Assembly (NCBI RefSeq): GCF_024436035.1
Contig: NZ_JANFNG010000001.1
Location: 265,689-329,688 of the forward strand
DNA length: 64,000 nt
Direction: 5' to 3'
Origin: Streptomyces humicola
GTDB lineage: Bacteria > Actinomycetota > Actinomycetes > Streptomycetales > Streptomycetaceae
Shown here: positions 51,277 to 60,039 of the stretch, in pieces
Layout of the letters: each line of letters starts with the position of its first letter
Position numbering within the stretch: position 1 is the first letter of the stretch
Position numbers and translations under genes: made by a program
Notes under the pieces: model-generated
Told to the model about the DNA's origin: nothing
Databases searched by the model: none
The model's input: the letters and a program-made list of their open reading frames with translations, nothing else

Positions 51277-52260
51277 CCTCCTCGACGCGGTGGGCGCGGG
51301 GTCGCTCTGGCCCTCCAGAGCGGCCAGCACGCGCTTGGTCAGCTGCTGCGGGATGTCCGCTCTCACCGGCCGGCTGGAGCCCGCTCGCGCGGGCCCGGCC
51401 GACCAATTGCCCGATCGACTGGTCGTCCAGCAGGTCCGCCGACAGCTCGACCGGCCGGACCTCCTCAACCGCCTCGGCAGAGGCAGCTGGCCGGCCCAGG
51501 AGCGAGCGGTGCCGACAGCGGCAGCGTCAGACGGCAGGACCAGGCTCGCCACGTTCCCGGGGTTCAACATACGTGTGCCAGCCACGGGCAGGGCCGGCTT
51601 CACGGTCCCCAGACACGTCACGACGGACGCTCTCGAGGCGTGGACCCGTTCCGCGGTCGCGACCGGACCGGTGTGCGCGTCGTCGTCACCGCAGCTTTTC
51701 AGAAGCAGGACGCTGCCCGGGGGTACGTCGACCTCGGTGTTCTCGAAAGAGCGGCCATCGGCACCCAGAGGTGGGCGGAGGGCAAGGTCGGGTGCGCTGA
51801 CGACCCCGTCCGTCACGCCTGATGCCGCCCATGACGCTGACGGTCCAGCCGCGTGCCGTCGGCGCAGGTAGGCGCGGAACGTGGGGGACGAGTCCGCACG
51901 ATCGGCGATGACGTGGTCCGGGCGGGTGCACGGATGGCCACCGAGGCGGGCGACGCGGATGCGGTCCATGAAGACCGGGACCGCCCGCAGGCCTGCCTTC
52001 GGGGCTACTTCTCCAGGTGGTACTCGACCCGGGGGGAGCGGCCGGTGCTGGTCTCGTTGAGGAGCGCCTTATCCGTCGAACAGCAACCATATGAGAGGCA
52101 CTCCGCCGCGATGTCGAGCAGTCCGTGCAACTGCCCAGCCACTGCCGTCGTCCCAGGCTCCGTGCCTTTGCCAGGAACAACTCTCCGGAAGCGGCCTGAG
52201 CTCGTGCACCGCAAGCCCGGCGTACCATCACGTCGAGCGCATCCCGGACAGGGGGAACCC
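51277..52260. other. About 1 kb without an intact gene
   Basis: The only recognisable content is the SpoIIE/ATPase relic at 51500-51800 on the minus strand. The remainder has open frames without family features. Confidence 0.45.
51500..51800 (-). pseudogene. Relic of a SpoIIE (PP2C) phosphatase/ATPase regulator gene
   Basis: The minus strand carries PPLGADGRSFENTEVDVPPG followed by SVLLL, a SpoIIE phosphatase element. Downstream in the same frame lies SLVLPSDAAAVGTARSWA, which looks like the start of a HATPase anti-sigma-type domain. These two domains are often fused in Streptomyces. Intervening conserved residues, including the DGxxE motif, are scrambled. Confidence 0.45.
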
Positions 52261-52638
52261 ATGACGATCAACCAGCCGACCGGCGCCGACCTATGGCTAC
52301 CCGAACCTGAAGACCACGACTTCCCGGCAGCAGCCGACTACCTCGACCTGATCATGGGTGCGGAGCGTGTGGAACGCATCATCGCCGACCTCCAACGGGC
52401 CCCGACCCAGATCAAGATGGCCAAGGACATCCTCCGCGCCTCGGGCCTGCCGCTGCTGGGCGCGGACAACGTGCACGTCAAGCACGACATCCAGAAAGCC
52501 CGTGACGGGAAACGTCTCTCGCCGGTGCTTCTGGTCCGCGGCACGCCGCTGATCATCGCCGACGGCTACCACCGCGTCTGTGCCGCCTACCACCTCACCG
52601 AAGACCTCGTCATCCCCTGCCGCCTCGTCGACCGCTAG
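52261..52638 (+). CDS. ParB/Srx-like small protein of unknown function
   Basis: A 125-residue protein. An N-terminal helical part (DYLDLIMGAERVERIIADL) is followed by KMAKDILRASGLPLL and the segment SPVLLVRGTPLIIADGYHRV, whose ADGYHR resembles the GxHR nucleotide-binding motif of ParB/sulfiredoxin-fold proteins. No DNA-binding domain is present, so it is not a partition protein. The ATG at 52261 has a GGGGGA ribosome-binding site. Actinobacteria have standalone proteins of this type with unknown role. Confidence 0.7.
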   Translation: MTINQPTGADLWLPEPEDHDFPAAADYLDLIMGAERVERIIADLQRAPTQIKMAKDILRASGLPLLGADNVHVKHDIQKARDGKRLSPVLLVRGTPLIIADGYHRVCAAYHLTEDLVIPCRLVDR

Positions 52639-52786
52639 AATCACTCTGTCCAGGCGCCCCAAGCCGGTTGGATTGCCTCGCTGTTCACCAGATCCCTGGC
52701 ACGAATCGCGATCGAGACGTTCTCGGCGAGTTCGGCGTCATCCGAGCCGGATATTCTCTGAGGCGGCTGCCCGGCGCGGTGGTCGG

Positions 52787-53569
52787 TCAGTCCGCCGGCT
52801 GGCACTGCGGGCACCACACCGTGCTGCGGCCGGCGACCCGGCCCCTGCGCAGCGGGCCGCCGCATCGCGGGCACTGCGGATGCGGGTCGTCGCGGTGGCC
52901 GGTCAGCCACGACGGCCGCCCGGGCACCCGTCCGGCGCGCACCGACTGGCGCAGGACGCGCCGGGTCTCGCCGTGGAGGCGGCGCAGCTCGTCGTCGGAC
53001 AGCTCACGGGCGGGGCGCGACGGGTGCAGCCGGGAGCGCCAGAGGATCTCGTCGGCGAGGAGGTTGCCGAGGCCGGCGAGGACGGACTGGTCGATCAGCG
53101 CCGACTTCAGCCCGCCGCGGCGGACGCCGATCGCCTCGGCGAACTCCTGTCGGCCCACGTCGAGTGCGTCCGGACCCTGGTCGGCGAGGAGCCGCTCGAC
53201 CGCCGCCTCATCGTCGGCGAGCCGGATGCCCTGCAGCTTGCGCTGGTCGCGGTAGCACAGCCGGCCGTGGTCGAGGACGAAGACGACGCGGTCGTGCGGA
53301 TGGCGCTCCTCGGCCTGCGGCCCGCCGACCAGCTCGCCGGTCATTCCGAAGTGCATCAGGACCGCCGGGCCGTCGGTGCGGGCGATCAGCCACTTGCCGT
53401 GCCGACCGGGCGCGCGGAAGCGGCGGCCCCTGAGCGCCTGCCGCAGTCGGCGGGCCGTCACGCCGCGCAGCACCCCGGCGTCGTTCACCTCCACGTCCTC
53501 GATGCGTCGCCCGCGGCCGTGGGAGTCAAGCACATGGCGGAAGGACTCGACGTCCGGAAGCTCAGGCAT
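52787..53569 (-). CDS. Fpg/Nei-family DNA glycosylase
   Basis: A 260-residue base-excision-repair glycosylase/AP lyase acting on oxidised bases. The mature N-terminus PELPDVE carries the catalytic Pro and Glu. The Lys contact is in GRHGKWLI (about residue 58). The helix-two-turns-helix is SVLAGLGNLLADEILWRSRL, and a C-terminal zinc finger is formed by CPRCGG and CPQC. It is somewhat shorter than E. coli Fpg (269). Whether it prefers purine (Fpg) or pyrimidine (Nei) lesions cannot be decided here. It lies about 180 bases upstream of the CBS-pair gene's stop. Confidence 0.9.
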   Translation of the reverse strand: MPELPDVESFRHVLDSHGRGRRIEDVEVNDAGVLRGVTARRLRQALRGRRFRAPGRHGKWLIARTDGPAVLMHFGMTGELVGGPQAEERHPHDRVVFVLDHGRLCYRDQRKLQGIRLADDEAAVERLLADQGPDALDVGRQEFAEAIGVRRGGLKSALIDQSVLAGLGNLLADEILWRSRLHPSRPARELSDDELRRLHGETRRVLRQSVRAGRVPGRPSWLTGHRDDPHPQCPRCGGPLRRGRVAGRSTVWCPQCQPAD

Positions 53570-53749
53570 GGTGTGTCACCGTCCGTCGCGGCAGGTCGGG
53601 GCGCTCGGATGCGGGCTGCGCGGGCAGATGCATCAGCGACCTCCACGGCTGGCTCCGGCGTGCGAACGAGGCCGACTGCACTGGCCGAACCCTGTCCGCC
53701 CGGGGCCCGGAGCTGCGCGATCCGGGCCCGTGCGGGTGCAGCCGAACTG

Positions 53750-54169
53750 TCAGGTATTGGGTTCGGCGGCGATGATGTCGGCGAGTGCGCAGTGTTCGTC
53801 GCGTTCGATGGCGAGGTCGCCGAGGGAGAGGATGCCGACGGGTTGGCCGCCGCGTACGACGGGCAGGCGGCGCAGGCTGTGTTTGCGCATCAGTTCGACG
53901 GCGGTGGAGACGGCGTGGTCGGGGGAGATGGTGACGACCTGGCTGCTGCAGACGTCGGTGACGGTGGTCTGTTCGGGGTTCTTGCCGTCGGCGGGGGCGC
54001 GTACGACCAGGTCGCGGTCGGTGACGAGGCCGCGCAGAGCATTGTCGTCGGCGACGAGGACGGCGCCGATGTCTTCGTCGCGCATGCGCCGGGCGACCTG
54101 GGCGATGGAGGTTTGCACCCCGACCTTGACCGGGGCGGTGGTCATGATCTCCTGGACCGTTTGCGGCAT
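53750..54169 (-). CDS. CBS-domain-pair protein
   Basis: A 139-residue protein made of two CBS domains (about residues 8-58 and 72-125) that bind adenosine nucleotides as a regulatory unit. Typical segments are MTTAPVKVGVQTSIAQVARR, DIGAVLVADDNALRGLVTDR and LRRLPVVRGGQPVGILSLGD. The ATG at 54169 has GGGAGGG at ideal spacing. It stands alone. Such proteins in actinobacteria are often hypoxia- or stress-related. Confidence 0.9.
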   Translation of the reverse strand: MPQTVQEIMTTAPVKVGVQTSIAQVARRMRDEDIGAVLVADDNALRGLVTDRDLVVRAPADGKNPEQTTVTDVCSSQVVTISPDHAVSTAVELMRKHSLRRLPVVRGGQPVGILSLGDLAIERDEHCALADIIAAEPNT

Positions 54170-54594
54170 GGGTCCCTCCCTGGGGTCGGGCGGCACCGGT
54201 GGGCGCCGCCGCTCCTTCGGTGCTGTTTCGCGGGTACCCGGGGTCGGGCGAGTGAATCGTGGAGTGCGCTGGGTACCCGGACGGCTCCGGCAGGCAGCCG
54301 GGAACAGGGACACCGTCGGAACGATGCCGGAGAGCAACGACGCAGTCCTGCCGCGCAGGCACCAGCACGGCCAGATCCGGGCGGTGGCTGGACGCGGTGC
54401 TCGACGAGACGGAAGAGAGCCTGCAGCACGCAGACCCCAGTGACGAGAGCTCGTCCGAGGGGCCGTGTCGTACGGCCCCTCGGAACGCCTCTCGGAGGAG
54501 GTGCTCGGGTCGGCCGTCCTGGCCCGAGCACGGACGCGATGGAAGCGCACGACGCCCGTTCCTTCGCTGCATCCCCTCACAACGGCAAGCGACT
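54170..54594. other. Intergenic region without a supported gene
   Basis: About 425 bases with overlapping open frames on both strands and no recognisable protein. It lies between the CBS gene and the transposase fragment. Confidence 0.4.
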
Positions 54595-54694
54595 GTGCAT
54601 CAGTGAGGCGTGGCTTGTCGACCTGATGCCGCAGGACGGCGAGCTGGTGGCGCAACGTCAGAATCTCGATGTTCTTGTCGCCGCTCATGGGCAA
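54595..54694 (-). mobile_element. Transposase N-terminal fragment (integrase-core IS type)
   Basis: The minus strand encodes DKNIEILTLRHQLAVLRHQV followed by DKPRLTDA. This is the start of the helix-turn-helix transposases with integrase core (pattern ExLxLRHQLxVLxRQ-x-x-(R/K)PR(L/F)). Homology stops after 33 codons and no inverted repeats were seen. Confidence 0.65.
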
Positions 54695-54733
54695 GGATCA
54701 CGTCGTCGACTCGCTGCCTCCACCCGGCCGCTT

Positions 54734-56485
54734 TCACCCGGCGGCCGCCTTCAGGATCGCCGCGACGATCGGGCCTGCGTACTGATAGCCCTCACCGCTG
54801 TTCGGGACGGTCGCGGCGGCGGCGACGTCCCCGTCGTACGCGACGAACCAGCTGTTGGGCTTGGTCTGCCCATCGACCTCCGCGGTACCGGTCTTCGCGC
54901 CGACATCGCCGCTGAGCCCGGCCATCGCCGGAGCCGCCGTACCGGACTGCGCCGTCAGCTGCATCATGGAGCGGACATCCGCCGCCACCGATGCGGGCAG
55001 CGACCGGAAGACCTGCGCGAACGTCCGGCCGTCGAGCGACTGCGGGACGATGAAGGGCTGGTGGAACGAACCGGCCTTGACGGTGGAGACCACCGACGCC
55101 ATGGCCAGCGGGCTCATCACGTCGTTGCCCTGTCCGATGTACGACATGGCTTTCATCGCGCCGGTCGCGGCGGGGACGCTGCCGGCGTTGCTGGGAACGC
55201 CGACGTTCCAGTTCATACCGATCCCGAAGACGTCGTGCGCCTCGTTGGAGACGGCGTCGTCGGGCAGGAAGTTCGCCGTGGAGATGAAGGCCGTGTTGCA
55301 GGAGTCGGCGAAGTCCAACGCCATGTTGGGGTTCTGGAGCGAGAAGTTGTTCACGTTGTGAAAGGTCTGGCCCCCGTACTGCAGGTACTTCGGGCAGGGC
55401 AGCGGCTTGTCCGGGGCGACCTTGCCGGTCTCCAGCGCCGTCGACGCGGTGATCAGCTTGAAGGTCGAGCCCGGCGCGTAGTTGCCTGACATCGCCTTGT
55501 CGAAGCCGACTGCCGGCTGATTGGCGACGGCCAGGATCGCGCCGGTGCTCGGCTGGATCACCACCGTTGACGCGTCCGGTCCCTTGGTCGTGACCGCCTT
55601 CTCGGCGGCGGCCTGGATGCGGGCGTCGATCGTCGTCGTCAGCGGCTTGCCCGGCACGCCCTGCGACAGGACGCGCAGGACCTGGCCCGGCGTACCGTCC
55701 GCGCCCCTTACGCGGATCTCGGTTCCCGGCGTGCCGCCCGTCGCGGTGCCGTAGGCCTGTTGCAACTGGCTCAGTATCGAGCCGAGGGAGGGGTATTGAG
55801 ACGCCGTGAGTACTGTCCCGTTGCGGTCGACGACCCGGAGCGGGGGCGGGACCGACCGGTCCGTCTCCAGGGTCTGCCCGGCGCTCAGCTTCGGATACAC
55901 CACGGCGGGAGCCCACTTGACCACAGGGCGTCCGGTCGCAGCGTCACGCGTGACGGTCAGCGTGGAGTCATAGCTCCAGCTCGATGACCGGCCACCTTGA
56001 TCGAAGCGTGCCTCGGCGGCGAACGGGACGCTGGTGCCGGTCGCAGGCTTGCCGGTGAGAGTGACCGAGGTGGCGTGCAGCTGGGTGCGGAACGCTGCGA
56101 GCCGGCCGGCGGCCTGCGATGCGTCGTCCGTCAGACCGGCCGCCTTCGCCGTGTCGCCGGAGGACCACGCGGCAAGGAAATCGCGCGCGGTGTTCGCCAC
56201 GTCGGCGGCCGACAGGGCGGCGGTCGTCTTCGACGCGCGCGCCTGGGCCAGGGCGGGAGCCGCGGGGCCCGCGGAATCACCGTTCGGCGTGCCCTGCAGC
56301 AGGGCGTAGCCGCCGTAGCAGGCCGCGCCGAACGCCGCCGTGCAGGCCCCGCCTATGAGGGCGCCCTTGACGCCTCGTGGTATGCCCGTGTTCGTCTCGT
56401 AAGGCCTGTTCTTCCCTACCGGCCCGCGCCATGCCGAAGGGCGGCGATCGATCGGCCGCCGCGGCTTGCGTCGGTGCTCGCTCAT
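54734..56485 (-). CDS. Class B penicillin-binding protein with MecA_N-type domain
   Basis: A 583-residue peptidoglycan D,D-transpeptidase. A basic cytoplasmic tail and one TM helix (about residues 38-58) anchor it. An NTF2-like MecA_N domain (about 75-195) precedes a dimerisation region and the transpeptidase. The active-site motifs are SxxK in GSTFKL, SxN as SCN in FADSCNTAF, and KTG in GAKTGTAEVD. There is no glycosyltransferase domain. The ATG at 56485 has GGAG upstream. Streptomycetes carry several such PBPs; this one has no clustered cell-wall genes, so its role (growth or sporulation) is unclear. Confidence 0.92.
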   Translation of the reverse strand: MSEHRRKPRRPIDRRPSAWRGPVGKNRPYETNTGIPRGVKGALIGGACTAAFGAACYGGYALLQGTPNGDSAGPAAPALAQARASKTTAALSAADVANTARDFLAAWSSGDTAKAAGLTDDASQAAGRLAAFRTQLHATSVTLTGKPATGTSVPFAAEARFDQGGRSSSWSYDSTLTVTRDAATGRPVVKWAPAVVYPKLSAGQTLETDRSVPPPLRVVDRNGTVLTASQYPSLGSILSQLQQAYGTATGGTPGTEIRVRGADGTPGQVLRVLSQGVPGKPLTTTIDARIQAAAEKAVTTKGPDASTVVIQPSTGAILAVANQPAVGFDKAMSGNYAPGSTFKLITASTALETGKVAPDKPLPCPKYLQYGGQTFHNVNNFSLQNPNMALDFADSCNTAFISTANFLPDDAVSNEAHDVFGIGMNWNVGVPSNAGSVPAATGAMKAMSYIGQGNDVMSPLAMASVVSTVKAGSFHQPFIVPQSLDGRTFAQVFRSLPASVAADVRSMMQLTAQSGTAAPAMAGLSGDVGAKTGTAEVDGQTKPNSWFVAYDGDVAAAATVPNSGEGYQYAGPIVAAILKAAAG

Positions 56486-57100
56486 GCTTCCAGCTCCTCG
56501 GGCAAACGGCTTCACACTCGGGACGACGACGTCCCTCCAGCGCCACATGGTTCCCGACGACCCCGATGTCGAACAACATCACAGCGTCAGATCCAGAGGA
56601 AGTCATATCTATCTGGGCAAAGCTGTCTTTACCTTGAAAGAGACAGGCAAGGGCTGTCGCCGAGCGGCAGGTGGGTCAGAACGCCGGAAGTGGTCACAAT
56701 TCAGGCGTCGCCGACATGCTTCGAGGCCGAAAGCGTGAGGGAGCGGGAGGTCTCGACTCCCGCGGCGGTCTTGCGCATGGTCTGTGGGTTGCCGAGGGAG
56801 CCGGCCCGTTCGCAGGCGATACCCGTGCCCCGTACGTCGCGCCCGGAATGCGGCGCGAGCTCCGTGGGCGCACGCTGGGAGGGAGGGGTTTGGTGTGGGT
56901 GCCGTCCTGGAGGTACAAGGCTTCAGGCGGTCACCGGAATATCAGGGAACCCATGGTCAGCGCAATCGCGATGCTGGTCCCGGCGCCGTGCCACCTGAGC
57001 GCGAGGCGGTCCGGCTGGGCAGCAGCGGGTCGCGGCACGCTGGTCGAGGAGGCCCCGATGCCGAGGGCGCGCCGAGGCGGCGGCATGGAGGTGGGCGGCC
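56486..57100. other. Intergenic region without a supported gene
   Basis: About 615 bases between the divergent PBP and ligase genes. A minus-strand frame ends in a short hydrophobic run near 56925-56990 (IAIALTMGSLIF), but there is no convincing start or family match. Confidence 0.4.
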
Positions 57101-57952
57101 GTGACTGACCCAATCCCACCACCCGTGAAGGTAATGCTGGCCCGGCCCGTCGACCATCTGCCGAGCAGTCGTGGTCCGCTACCGATGGAACCCAAATGGG
57201 ACGGCTGGAGACTCGTCATCCTGACCGGCCCTGTGCGTCTGCAGACTCGTCCAGGCAGGTTCATCACGGACCGGTTCCCGGAGATCGCCGCTGCGGCGGA
57301 GGCCGTGCCCGCAGGCACGGTCTTGGATGGCGAGCTGGTCGTCTGGCGCAACAAGCGCCTCGATTTCGTGGCCTTGCAGTCCCGTGTCGTGGGTGTCGGG
57401 ACGATGCTTCCGCCCGCCAGTTATGTGGCGTTCGACTTGCTGGCACTGCGTGACGGGGACATGCGTCAGGAGCCGTATGAGGCCCGGCGTGCGGCGTTGG
57501 TGGAGCTGCTGGCCCCTTTGGGGCCGCCGTTGCAGCCCACGTCGATGACGACGGATCCGGACGAGGCAGCGGATTGGTACGAGACGCTCTCCGAGTCGGG
57601 CATCGAGGGCCTGGTCATCAAGCGGTTCGGGCAGCCGTACATGCCGGACGAACCAGGCTGGATGAAGATCAGGCATGCGGTGCCGCAGGATGCGGTCGCC
57701 ATGGGCATTATCGACCCACAGCGGTGCCCGGCCGCCCTGGTGATCGACTACGGTGACGGGCCGATCAGCGCGACCGTGGATCCCGCGCAGGCCCGACTCC
57801 TTGCTGAACTCGCCACACCGGGCGCCGAGGGGCAGTTGCCCGACGGCACCCACTACGTGACGCTTGTCGATCCGGTTCCGGTGGAGATCCGGCAAGGCGG
57901 CGCATCGGATGCTCGGACTGTCGTCACACGGGTCCGTGGCGATGCGGGCTGA
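57101..57952 (+). CDS. ATP-dependent DNA ligase-like protein
   Basis: A 283-residue nucleotidyltransferase of the ATP-dependent DNA ligase family. Motif I with the adenylated Lys is EPKWDGWR (about residue 32). Motif III is VLDGELVVW, motif IIIa VAFDLLALRDGD, motif IV EGLVIKR and motif V WMKIRH. A short OB-like C-terminal part follows; the protein is shorter than the usual 310-350-residue LigC/LigD ligase domains. The start is a GTG at 57101 with GGAGG nine bases upstream. No Ku or primase gene is adjacent, so a role in end joining is not indicated. Confidence 0.88.
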   Translation: MTDPIPPPVKVMLARPVDHLPSSRGPLPMEPKWDGWRLVILTGPVRLQTRPGRFITDRFPEIAAAAEAVPAGTVLDGELVVWRNKRLDFVALQSRVVGVGTMLPPASYVAFDLLALRDGDMRQEPYEARRAALVELLAPLGPPLQPTSMTTDPDEAADWYETLSESGIEGLVIKRFGQPYMPDEPGWMKIRHAVPQDAVAMGIIDPQRCPAALVIDYGDGPISATVDPAQARLLAELATPGAEGQLPDGTHYVTLVDPVPVEIRQGGASDARTVVTRVRGDAG

Positions 57953-57956
57953 CTGG

Positions 57957-58307
57957 TCAGATGGCAACAGGACCGGTCCGGACCGCGTACCAGGAACCCC
58001 TGCAATCCCGGAGGGCGTCTCGCTCCTCGAACATTCCGGCGAGGCCGCAGACTCCACCTTGGTCGTCCAGGATGGCGAAGCCGTCATAGAACGTCCCGAA
58101 GACACGAGACGCACCGACGCCATGGGCAAGTTGGATGCTTTGTGTCGCGGCGCTGTAACGGCCCTCGACAGGATGATCGGCCAGCCGGGCATCCATCGTC
58201 CCGTCGGACAAGACCCTGAAAATGCTCAGAGGCATAGTCCCGGTGGTCCCGTCCAGCCGTCGGGCGCCGCCTGTTTGGAATGTGTAGTTGCCTCTCACGT
58301 CCACCAT
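57957..58307 (-). CDS. Small beta-rich hypothetical protein
   Basis: A 116-residue protein without a recognised family. It opens VRGNYTFQTGGARRLDGTTG and contains FRVLSDGTMDARL, VEGRYSAATQSIQLAHGVGA and FYDGFAILDDQGGVCGLAGM, suggesting a small beta-barrel or lipocalin-like fold with two Cys residues. There is no signal peptide. The ATG at 58307 has an excellent AAGGAGG, so it is very likely expressed. It is convergent with the ligase gene, with four bases between the stops. Confidence 0.65.
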   Translation of the reverse strand: MVDVRGNYTFQTGGARRLDGTTGTMPLSIFRVLSDGTMDARLADHPVEGRYSAATQSIQLAHGVGASRVFGTFYDGFAILDDQGGVCGLAGMFEERDALRDCRGSWYAVRTGPVAI

Positions 58308-58382
58308 CTGTCGACCTCCTTCGCTGCGGCTCGGTTGGATGCGCGCCCAGACCCCCGTCCAGTGGACCGGGGCGGCTCAGAG

Positions 58383-60029
58383 CTACAGGGCGTTTCCCAG
58401 GGCGGCGGTCACGAGTGCCTTGGCTTCCTCCTGGACTCGGACGAGATGGTCAGGGCCGAGGAAGGACTCGGCATAGATCTTGTAGACGTTCTCCGTGCCG
58501 GAGGGGCGTGCGGCGAACCACGCGTGCTCGGTTGCCACCTTGATGCCGCCGATCGGAGCGTTGTTTCCGGGCGCTTTGGTGAGGACGGCGGTGACTGGTT
58601 CGCCCGCGAGGGTGTCGACCGCAATCTGCTCGGGCGACAGCTGGGCGAGGACCGCCTTTTGCTCGCGCATGGCGGGCTCGTCGACCCGGGCGTAGGCGGG
58701 TGCGCCGAAGCGTTCGGTGAGCGTTGCATAATGCTCGGACGGTGACTCGCTGGTCACGCCGGTGATCTCGGATGCGAGCAGGGCGAGAACGATCCCGTCC
58801 TTGTCGGTCGTCCAGACCGAGCCGTCCCGTTGCAAAAAGGATGCACCGGCGGACTCCTCGCCGCCGAAGCCGATCGATGCGTCCATCAGGCCGTCGACGA
58901 ACCATTTGAAGCCGACCGGCACTTCCACGAGCTTGCGCTCCAGGTGCGCTGCCAGGCGGTCGATCATGCTTGAGGAGACCAGTGTCTTCCCGATTCCGGT
59001 GGTGCGTGGCCACTGGTCACGATGCGAGTACAGGTAGGAGATGGCCACGGCGAGGTAGTGGTTGGGGTTCATCAAGCCGGCATCCGGGGTGACGATGCCG
59101 TGCCGGTCCGCGTCGGCGTCGTTGCCGGTGGCCACGTCGTACATGTCGCGATGCGAGATCAGTGAGGCCATTGCGTGAGGTGAGGAGCAGTCCATGCGGA
59201 TCTTGCCGTCCCAGTCCAGAGTCATGAAGCGCCAGGTCGGGTCGGTCAGTGGATTGACGACCGTCAGGTCCAGGTGGTGGCGCTCTGCGATTCGCCCCCA
59301 GTAGGCGACCGATGCGCCACCCATCGGGTCCGCTCCGATACGCACGCCTGCGGAGCGCACGGCGTCCAGGTCGACCACGGCGGGCAAGTCGCCGACGTAG
59401 CGGTCCAGGAAGTCGTACCGACCGGTGGTCGGCGTGGACAGGGCGCGGGCGTAGGGAAGCCGGCGCACGTCCTTCAGGCCGCCGGCGATCAGTTCGTTGG
59501 CGCGGTCCTGGATCCATGCGGTCGTCGCGGAGTCGGCGGGGCCGCCGTTCGGCGGGTTGTACTTGAAGCCACCGTCGGTGGGCGGGTTGTGGGACGGTGT
59601 GACCACCACGCCGTCCGCAAGGCCGTGGGAACGGCGGCGGTTGTGGGTGACGATGGCACGCGAGACGGCCGGTGTGGGCGTGTAACCATCGGCGTTGTCG
59701 ATGAGCACGGGGACGTCATTGGCGGCGAAGACCTCCAGGGCGCTCACCTTTGCAGGTTCCGACAGAGCATGGGTGTCGGAACCGAGGAACAGCGGCCCAT
59801 CCGTGCCTCGCATCGTGCGGATGTCGCAAATCGCCTGACTGGTCGCGGCGATGTGGTCCTCGTTGAATGTGGTGGACAGCGACGATCCCCGATGTCCGGA
59901 GGTGCCGAAGACAACGTGCTGGGACGGTTCGGTGGGATCCGGGTGCAGGGCGTAATACGCCGTCACCAGCCTGGCAACGTCCACCAAGTCCTCCGGTTTC
60001 GCCGGCTGCCCGGCTCGTTCGTGCGGCAT
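58383..60029 (-). CDS. pgm: Phosphoglucomutase (alpha-D-glucose phosphate-specific)
   Basis: A 548-residue enzyme interconverting glucose 1-phosphate and glucose 6-phosphate, linking glycogen/trehalose and glycolysis. The phosphoserine is in VVTPSHNPPTDGG (about residue 146). The metal loop is TGNDADADRHG, the sugar-binding loop GFGGEESAG and the phosphate-binding loop RPSGTENVYKIYAES. FGTSGHRGSS near residue 40 is also typical. I use the ATG at 60029 with AGGAG; codons upstream are not family-like. Length equals that of bacterial Pgm (about 546). Confidence 0.95.
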   Translation of the reverse strand: MPHERAGQPAKPEDLVDVARLVTAYYALHPDPTEPSQHVVFGTSGHRGSSLSTTFNEDHIAATSQAICDIRTMRGTDGPLFLGSDTHALSEPAKVSALEVFAANDVPVLIDNADGYTPTPAVSRAIVTHNRRRSHGLADGVVVTPSHNPPTDGGFKYNPPNGGPADSATTAWIQDRANELIAGGLKDVRRLPYARALSTPTTGRYDFLDRYVGDLPAVVDLDAVRSAGVRIGADPMGGASVAYWGRIAERHHLDLTVVNPLTDPTWRFMTLDWDGKIRMDCSSPHAMASLISHRDMYDVATGNDADADRHGIVTPDAGLMNPNHYLAVAISYLYSHRDQWPRTTGIGKTLVSSSMIDRLAAHLERKLVEVPVGFKWFVDGLMDASIGFGGEESAGASFLQRDGSVWTTDKDGIVLALLASEITGVTSESPSEHYATLTERFGAPAYARVDEPAMREQKAVLAQLSPEQIAVDTLAGEPVTAVLTKAPGNNAPIGGIKVATEHAWFAARPSGTENVYKIYAESFLGPDHLVRVQEEAKALVTAALGNAL

Positions 60030-60039
60030 CGTAGGCTCC

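Noticed and set aside
52580-55489. A plus-strand open frame of 969 codons.
   Set aside because: It lies opposite the Fpg/Nei, CBS and PBP genes and has Arg/Gly/Ala-rich sequence without domains; typical shadow of high-GC coding DNA.
56923-57130. A minus-strand frame ending in a hydrophobic run (IAIALTMGSLIF).
   Set aside because: It overlaps the ligase start and lacks a start site, family match and consistent codon bias.
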